Assembly: GCA_947466555.1 (NCBI GenBank)
Contig: CANIFK010000396.1
Span: 1 to 5,646, forward strand
From: Acidobacteriota bacterium
GTDB taxonomy: Bacteria > Acidobacteriota > Terriglobia > Bryobacterales > Bryobacteraceae
Length of the DNA stretch: 5,646 nucleotides
Direction of reading: 5' to 3'
Shown here: piece after piece, positions 1 to 5,646 of the stretch
Layout: every line of letters starts with the position of its first letter
Position numbering within the stretch: the first letter of the stretch is position 1
Program-made: the position numbers and the translations under genes
The notes under the pieces: model-generated
Told to the model about the DNA's origin: nothing
The model's input: the letters and a program-made list of their open reading frames with translations, nothing else
Databases searched by the model: none

Positions 1-1
1 C

Positions 2-544
2 GATGATGTGACCATCATGCTCGCCTCCGATGACCTGATCGTTACCCACGTCTCCACCCACTGCTCCCTCCGCCAAGCCATCGAGCGCTGCAAACAGGAC
101 CGCATCAAGACGATCCTCGAACTCACCCAGCACGCCGTAAAGAAGCTCAAACCCGCCGCCCGCATCGCCGTCGCCGGCCTCAACCCCCACGCCGGTGAGA
201 ACGGCCTGTTCGGCATGGAAGAGATCGAAGAAATCGCCCCCTCTGTTGAATGGGCGCAGGCTCAGGGCTGGAACGTCAAAGGCCCGCTCCCGCCCGACAC
301 GCTCTTCTATATGGCGGTTCGCCGCAAACAGTTCGACGCCGTCGTTTGCATGTACCACGACCAGGGCCACATCCCCTCGAAACTCCTCGATTTTGAAGGC
401 GGCGTCAACATCGCCCTCGGTCTGCCCATCGTCCGTACCTCTGTCGACCACGGCACCGCCTTCGATATCGCCTGGAAAGGCATCGCCTCCACCACCAGTT
501 TCCGCGCCGCCATCGACATGGCCATACGCTTGACTCGGCAATAG
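2..544 (+). CDS. pdxA: PdxA-family 4-phosphate dehydrogenase, C-terminal part (5' end outside window)
   Basis: This is the C-terminal portion of a cytoplasmic NAD-dependent dehydrogenase of the PdxA family. PdxA oxidises 4-phosphohydroxy-L-threonine in pyridoxal 5'-phosphate synthesis; the PdxA2 branch acts on D-threonate/D-erythronate 4-phosphates. The frame is open to the left edge, so the GTG at 8 is internal and about the first 140-150 residues are missing. Counting from codon 8, the three family metal-binding histidines are visible: H18 in STHCSLR, H61 in GLNPHAGE and H148 in TSVDHGTAF. The PLPPDTLF and MYHDQGHIP segments are also present. HDQGHIP followed by KLL resembles PdxA2-type proteins more than the HDQGLPVLK of E. 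coli PdxA, so the substrate is uncertain. A tryptophan (W156, DIAWKG) sits where I expect glycine. The gene ends with TAG, 45 bases before the receptor start, on the same strand. The family is near certain; the exact substrate is not. Confidence 0.93.
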   Translation, partial: DDVTIMLASDDLIVTHVSTHCSLRQAIERCKQDRIKTILELTQHAVKKLKPAARIAVAGLNPHAGENGLFGMEEIEEIAPSVEWAQAQGWNVKGPLPPDTLFYMAVRRKQFDAVVCMYHDQGHIPSKLLDFEGGVNIALGLPIVRTSVDHGTAFDIAWKGIASTTSFRAAIDMAIRLTRQ

Positions 545-558
545 CGCCTTGATAAATT
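530..558 (+). promoter_or_regulatory. Possible sigma-70-like promoter for the TonB-dependent receptor gene
   Basis: TTGACT at 530-535 matches five of six bases of the -35 consensus. TAAATT at 553-558 matches four of six of the -10 consensus, after a 17-base spacer. It overlaps the last codons of the pdxA-like gene and lies in the most AT-rich stretch nearby. Transcription would start near 565, giving a leader of about 25 bases before the receptor ATG. The receptor could instead be read only from upstream in an operon with the pdxA-like gene. The call is by eye from base composition and spacing. Confidence 0.4.
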
Positions 559-576
559 ACTCCCCCAGTAGTAAGT

Positions 577-584
577 AAAAGGGG
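577..584 (+). promoter_or_regulatory. Ribosome binding site of the receptor gene
   Basis: The purine run AAAAGGGG ends five bases before the ATG at 590. It is the only Shine-Dalgarno-like run in the 45-base gap, and it fixes the start that gives an intact signal peptide. Confidence 0.65.
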
Positions 585-589
585 ATCTT

Positions 590-4026
<3,437 letters not shown>

Positions 4027-4027
<1 letters not shown>

Positions 4028-4734
4028 TGAACAAGGCTCTTCAATCCCTGCAGGGCGCCTGGCAAATCGAGTCTCTCGAGCTTGCCGGCGCCCCCGCAGG
4101 GGCCTCCGGCCGCATCACAGTCAACAAAAACAAATTCACGACAGCCTCAATGGGCGCCGAATACTCGGGCCGCCTCGAACTTACCAGCCCCAACCAAATC
4201 ACCCTCCACTTTGAAACCGGCCCCGAAGCCGGCAACGCCAATCACGGCATCTACGAAATCACCGCAACCGGCTGGCGCCTCTGCCTGAACATCGCCGGCG
4301 GCCCCGCCCCCAAAGCCTTCAAGTCGTCCAAGAACCACGCCCTTGAAACACTGGTCCCAGCCCAGCCTGCCAAGCCGGTCACCGGCCACCCCATCCCCGA
4401 ACTGCAAGGCGAGTGGCAAATGGTAACCTGCCTCCGCTCGGGCGAACCGCTCCCGCCGCCATTCCTAAAAACCGGCGTCCGCAAAATCACCGGCATCGAA
4501 ACCACCCTCCACTTCGGCAAACAGCTTTTCCAACAAGGCACCCTCAGCAAAAGCGACGCCACCCCCAACACCTTCGAACTCCAAAGCATCGACGGCGCCC
4601 CCCAACTCGGCATCTACGAACTGGTCGCTAATACTCTCAAAACCTGCCTCGCCGCCCCCGGGAAACCCAGGCCTGAAACTTGGCAATCCACCAAAGAGGG
4701 CGGCGAAACCCTCACCACCTGGCGCCGCCGCTAA
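4027..4734 (+). CDS. Tandem TIGR03067-like domain protein, function unknown
   Basis: This 235-residue protein has two copies of a domain resembling TIGR03067, a family of unknown function first noted in planctomycetes and also found in acidobacteria. Copy 1 spans about residues 5-110: LQGAW at 8-12, GIYEI at 74-78, then WRLCLNIAGG and PKAFKSS. Copy 2 spans about 123-235: LQGEW at 126-130, GIYEL at 195-199, then LKTCLAAPGKPRPETW. A proline-rich linker (about 111-125) joins them. The family pattern, an LQG-W start and a GIYE-x-K-C-x-A-PG-P-F/W end, is clear in both; copy 2 fits better. There is no signal peptide or membrane segment, so it is probably cytoplasmic. ATG 4027-4029 shares one base with the receptor stop (TGATG) and has no Shine-Dalgarno run before it, suggesting translation by reinitiation after the receptor. 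The next in-frame ATG (residue 42) would cut into copy 1. Codon use is somewhat richer in A (AAA, CAA) than the receptor. Confidence 0.85.
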
Positions 4735-5000
4735 CTCGCCCCGCACCGCCTTCCCATCCCCGCCCGGAACGCCGCCCGTTCTTCCTCCGACATCGCCGCA
4801 ATCCGCGCTCGCCAATGCGGCCGCCGCAGCCCCCCGCCCACCAGCAGCCGTCCCAGCACCAGCAGTCCCACCGCCTGCCAGAACCCGATCACCGGCAACC
4901 CAAAAATCGTCGGCATCAGCAGATTCCACAACTGGTGCACCGCTGCCCCAAACAGCCCAACCCCAATCAAAACCAACGGAACAAATCGAAACCGTCTCAT
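4731..5000 (-). CDS. Small two-helix membrane protein, sigma-factor operon partner
   Basis: This 89-residue protein has no function I can assign. A basic N-terminus (MRRFRF) precedes a hydrophobic helix at about 7-29. A short turn with WNLLMPTIFGLP follows, then a second helix at about 35-55 (GFWQAVGLLVLGRLLVGG). The tail of about 31 residues is charged: RRPHWRAR, then MSEEERAAFRAGMGRRCG. By the positive-inside rule both ends should face the cytoplasm, placing the tail where it could touch RNA polymerase or the sigma factor. From memory, similar small proteins often follow ECF sigma genes in several phyla. The ATG overlaps the sigma factor stop as ATGA, and the ribosome binding site lies inside the sigma gene. 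It has no zinc-binding HxxxCxxC motif of ZAS anti-sigma factors. The TAG stop overlaps the stop of the convergent TIGR03067 gene. A regulatory role is inference; that the gene is real is well supported. Confidence 0.8.
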   Translation of the reverse strand: MRRFRFVPLVLIGVGLFGAAVHQLWNLLMPTIFGLPVIGFWQAVGLLVLGRLLVGGGLRRPHWRARIAAMSEEERAAFRAGMGRRCGAS

Positions 5001-5500
5001 AAGCTCTCCTTTATCTCGTCGTAAACAACCTGCAACCGGCGCCGCAGCGCCATCACCGCATACCGCTTCCGGGACAACAACGTGTTCACTGGCACGCCCG
5101 TCTCCGCCGCCATCTCCGCAAACGATTTGCCATCAATCTCGTGCCCCACAAAAACCACTCTTTGCGGAACAGGCAACTCCGCCAGCGCCTCCCCAATCAC
5201 GTCCAGCAACACACTCCGCGCATACGCCGCCTCCGGCCCGCCCTCCGCCGAAGGCAGAACCTCTTCCAACATCAACTCCTCCAGCGAATCCGTCCGCCGC
5301 TTCCGGAATAGATCGGTAATCCTGTTCCGCGCCACCCGGAACAGCCAGGCCCCGGCCTGCTCAATCGGAGCCAGTACGCGCTCGGCCTGCAGCCATTCGC
5401 ACAGCACGTACTGCAAGATGTCCTCGGCATCGCGCAAGTCCGGAACCCGCCGGCGGATAAACCGCCACAGCCGCTCCCGCTCTATCACCAATTCGTTCAT
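4997..5500 (-). CDS. ECF-type RNA polymerase sigma factor
   Basis: This 167-residue protein has the two-domain layout of extracytoplasmic-function sigma factors, which direct RNA polymerase to a limited set of promoters. Region 2 covers about residues 8-70, with DLRDAEDILQYVLCEWL (core-polymerase contact and -10 helix area) and AWLFRVARNRITDLFRKRR. A short acidic linker (about 71-98) follows. Region 4 covers about 101-157, with LAELPVPQRVVFVGHEIDG, a helix-turn-helix around SFAEMAAETGVPVNTLLSRK and a closing ALRRRLQ. A tyrosine (Y31) stands where an acidic residue is common in region 2. There is no C-terminal extension. The gene is followed by a small membrane protein with an ATGA overlap. 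ATG at 5500 is the best start because the protein begins right at region 2, but no Shine-Dalgarno sequence precedes it; the message may be leaderless or start further down. The inducing signal and target promoters cannot be read from this window. Confidence 0.92.
   Translation of the reverse strand: MNELVIERERLWRFIRRRVPDLRDAEDILQYVLCEWLQAERVLAPIEQAGAWLFRVARNRITDLFRKRRTDSLEELMLEEVLPSAEGGPEAAYARSVLLDVIGEALAELPVPQRVVFVGHEIDGKSFAEMAAETGVPVNTLLSRKRYAVMALRRRLQVVYDEIKESL
5006..5012 (-). promoter_or_regulatory. Ribosome binding site of the small membrane protein
   Basis: Read on the minus strand, AAAGGAG lies five bases before the ATG at 5000. It is embedded in the last lysine and glutamate codons of the sigma factor gene. 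It gives the membrane protein its own efficient initiation in addition to coupling through the ATGA overlap. Confidence 0.7.
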
Positions 5501-5550
5501 ACATCAAGGAAGACGGATGAACGCCCAAAAAATTGTACAAACCCGTAAAT

Positions 5551-5646
5551 TCAGCGGAACTCAAATCGGATCATCCACCAATTTCCTTCCAACGGAATCG
5601 CCGCATTGCAGAACCGCCCCCGCGGTTGCACCGGTACGCATGGCTC
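5551..5646 (-). CDS. Possible C-terminal end of an unidentified upstream gene (partial)
   Basis: Reading leftwards from the window edge, one minus-strand frame is open for 31 codons before TGA at 5553-5551. Its end reads GNWWMIRFEFR and looks protein-like: aromatic and alternating hydrophobic, like a closing beta strand. About two thirds of its third positions are G or C, consistent with but not proof of coding. It would end 50 bases before the sigma factor start on the same strand, leaving just enough room for a promoter. The other two minus-strand frames also have few stops over so short a stretch, so the call is weak. I do not recognise a family. Confidence 0.35.
   Translation of the reverse strand, partial: EPCVPVQPRGRFCNAAIPLEGNWWMIRFEFR

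Noticed and set aside
8..10. GTG as the start of the PdxA-family gene
   Set aside because: The frame is open before it and the family needs well over 100 more N-terminal residues, so this is an internal valine codon.
4699..4729. GC-rich inverted repeat (GGCGGCG and CGCCGCC, 17-base loop) near the end of the TIGR03067 gene, as a terminator
   Set aside because: It lies wholly within coding sequence, has a long loop and no following T run on either strand. Seven-base GC repeats are expected by chance in this composition.
4465..4929. 154-codon minus-strand open frame spanning the convergent junction
   Set aside because: It overlaps the TIGR03067 gene antisense and the small membrane protein gene in another frame, and its Gly/Ala-rich product looks like a shadow of both.
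5361..5564. 67-codon minus-strand open frame over the start of the sigma factor gene
   Set aside because: It is mostly an out-of-frame reading of the sigma factor N-terminus, with no recognisable features and no ribosome binding site.
5640..5646. ATG at the right edge as the start of a plus-strand gene
   Set aside because: There is no Shine-Dalgarno sequence before it and only two codons are visible.

Overview
The window is GC-rich and almost fully coding. Its coding strands strongly favour C (and G) at third codon positions. A long Oar-like TonB-dependent receptor with an N-terminal carboxypeptidase-regulatory domain, a TIGR03067-type protein and an ECF sigma factor together suggest an acidobacterium, probably of the Bryobacterales/Solibacter type. 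That placement is inferred from protein style and codon use; there is no marker gene here to prove it.

Layout, left to right. (1) Positions 2-544, plus strand: C-terminal half of a PdxA-family dehydrogenase, cut by the window edge. (2) Positions 590-4025/4027, plus strand: a complete 1145-residue outer-membrane receptor of the Oar/TonB-dependent type, with a clear ribosome binding site and a possible sigma-70-like promoter in the end of the pdxA-like gene. (3) Positions 4027-4734, plus strand: a 235-residue protein made of two tandem TIGR03067-like domains, starting on the last base of the receptor stop codon (TGATG). (4) Positions 4731-5000 and 4997-5500, minus strand: a two-gene operon read right to left, an ECF sigma factor followed, with an ATGA overlap, by a small two-helix membrane protein. 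The membrane-protein gene meets the TIGR03067 gene tail to tail with a 4-base overlap of stop codons. (5) Positions 5501-5646: a short AT-richer gap upstream of the sigma factor, then a possible C-terminal end of another minus-strand gene.

The two halves form separate transcription units. The plus-strand unit looks like cytoplasmic metabolism (pdxA-like), then outer-membrane uptake or surface binding (receptor), then a small protein of unknown role. The minus-strand unit looks like a regulatory pair in which the small membrane protein may control the sigma factor; that is inference from gene order and topology. I found no RNA gene, CRISPR array, insertion sequence or convincing terminator. 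Most of the window is ordinary acidobacterial chromosome; the sigma factor/membrane protein pair and the coupled receptor/TIGR03067 pair are the parts most worth following up.
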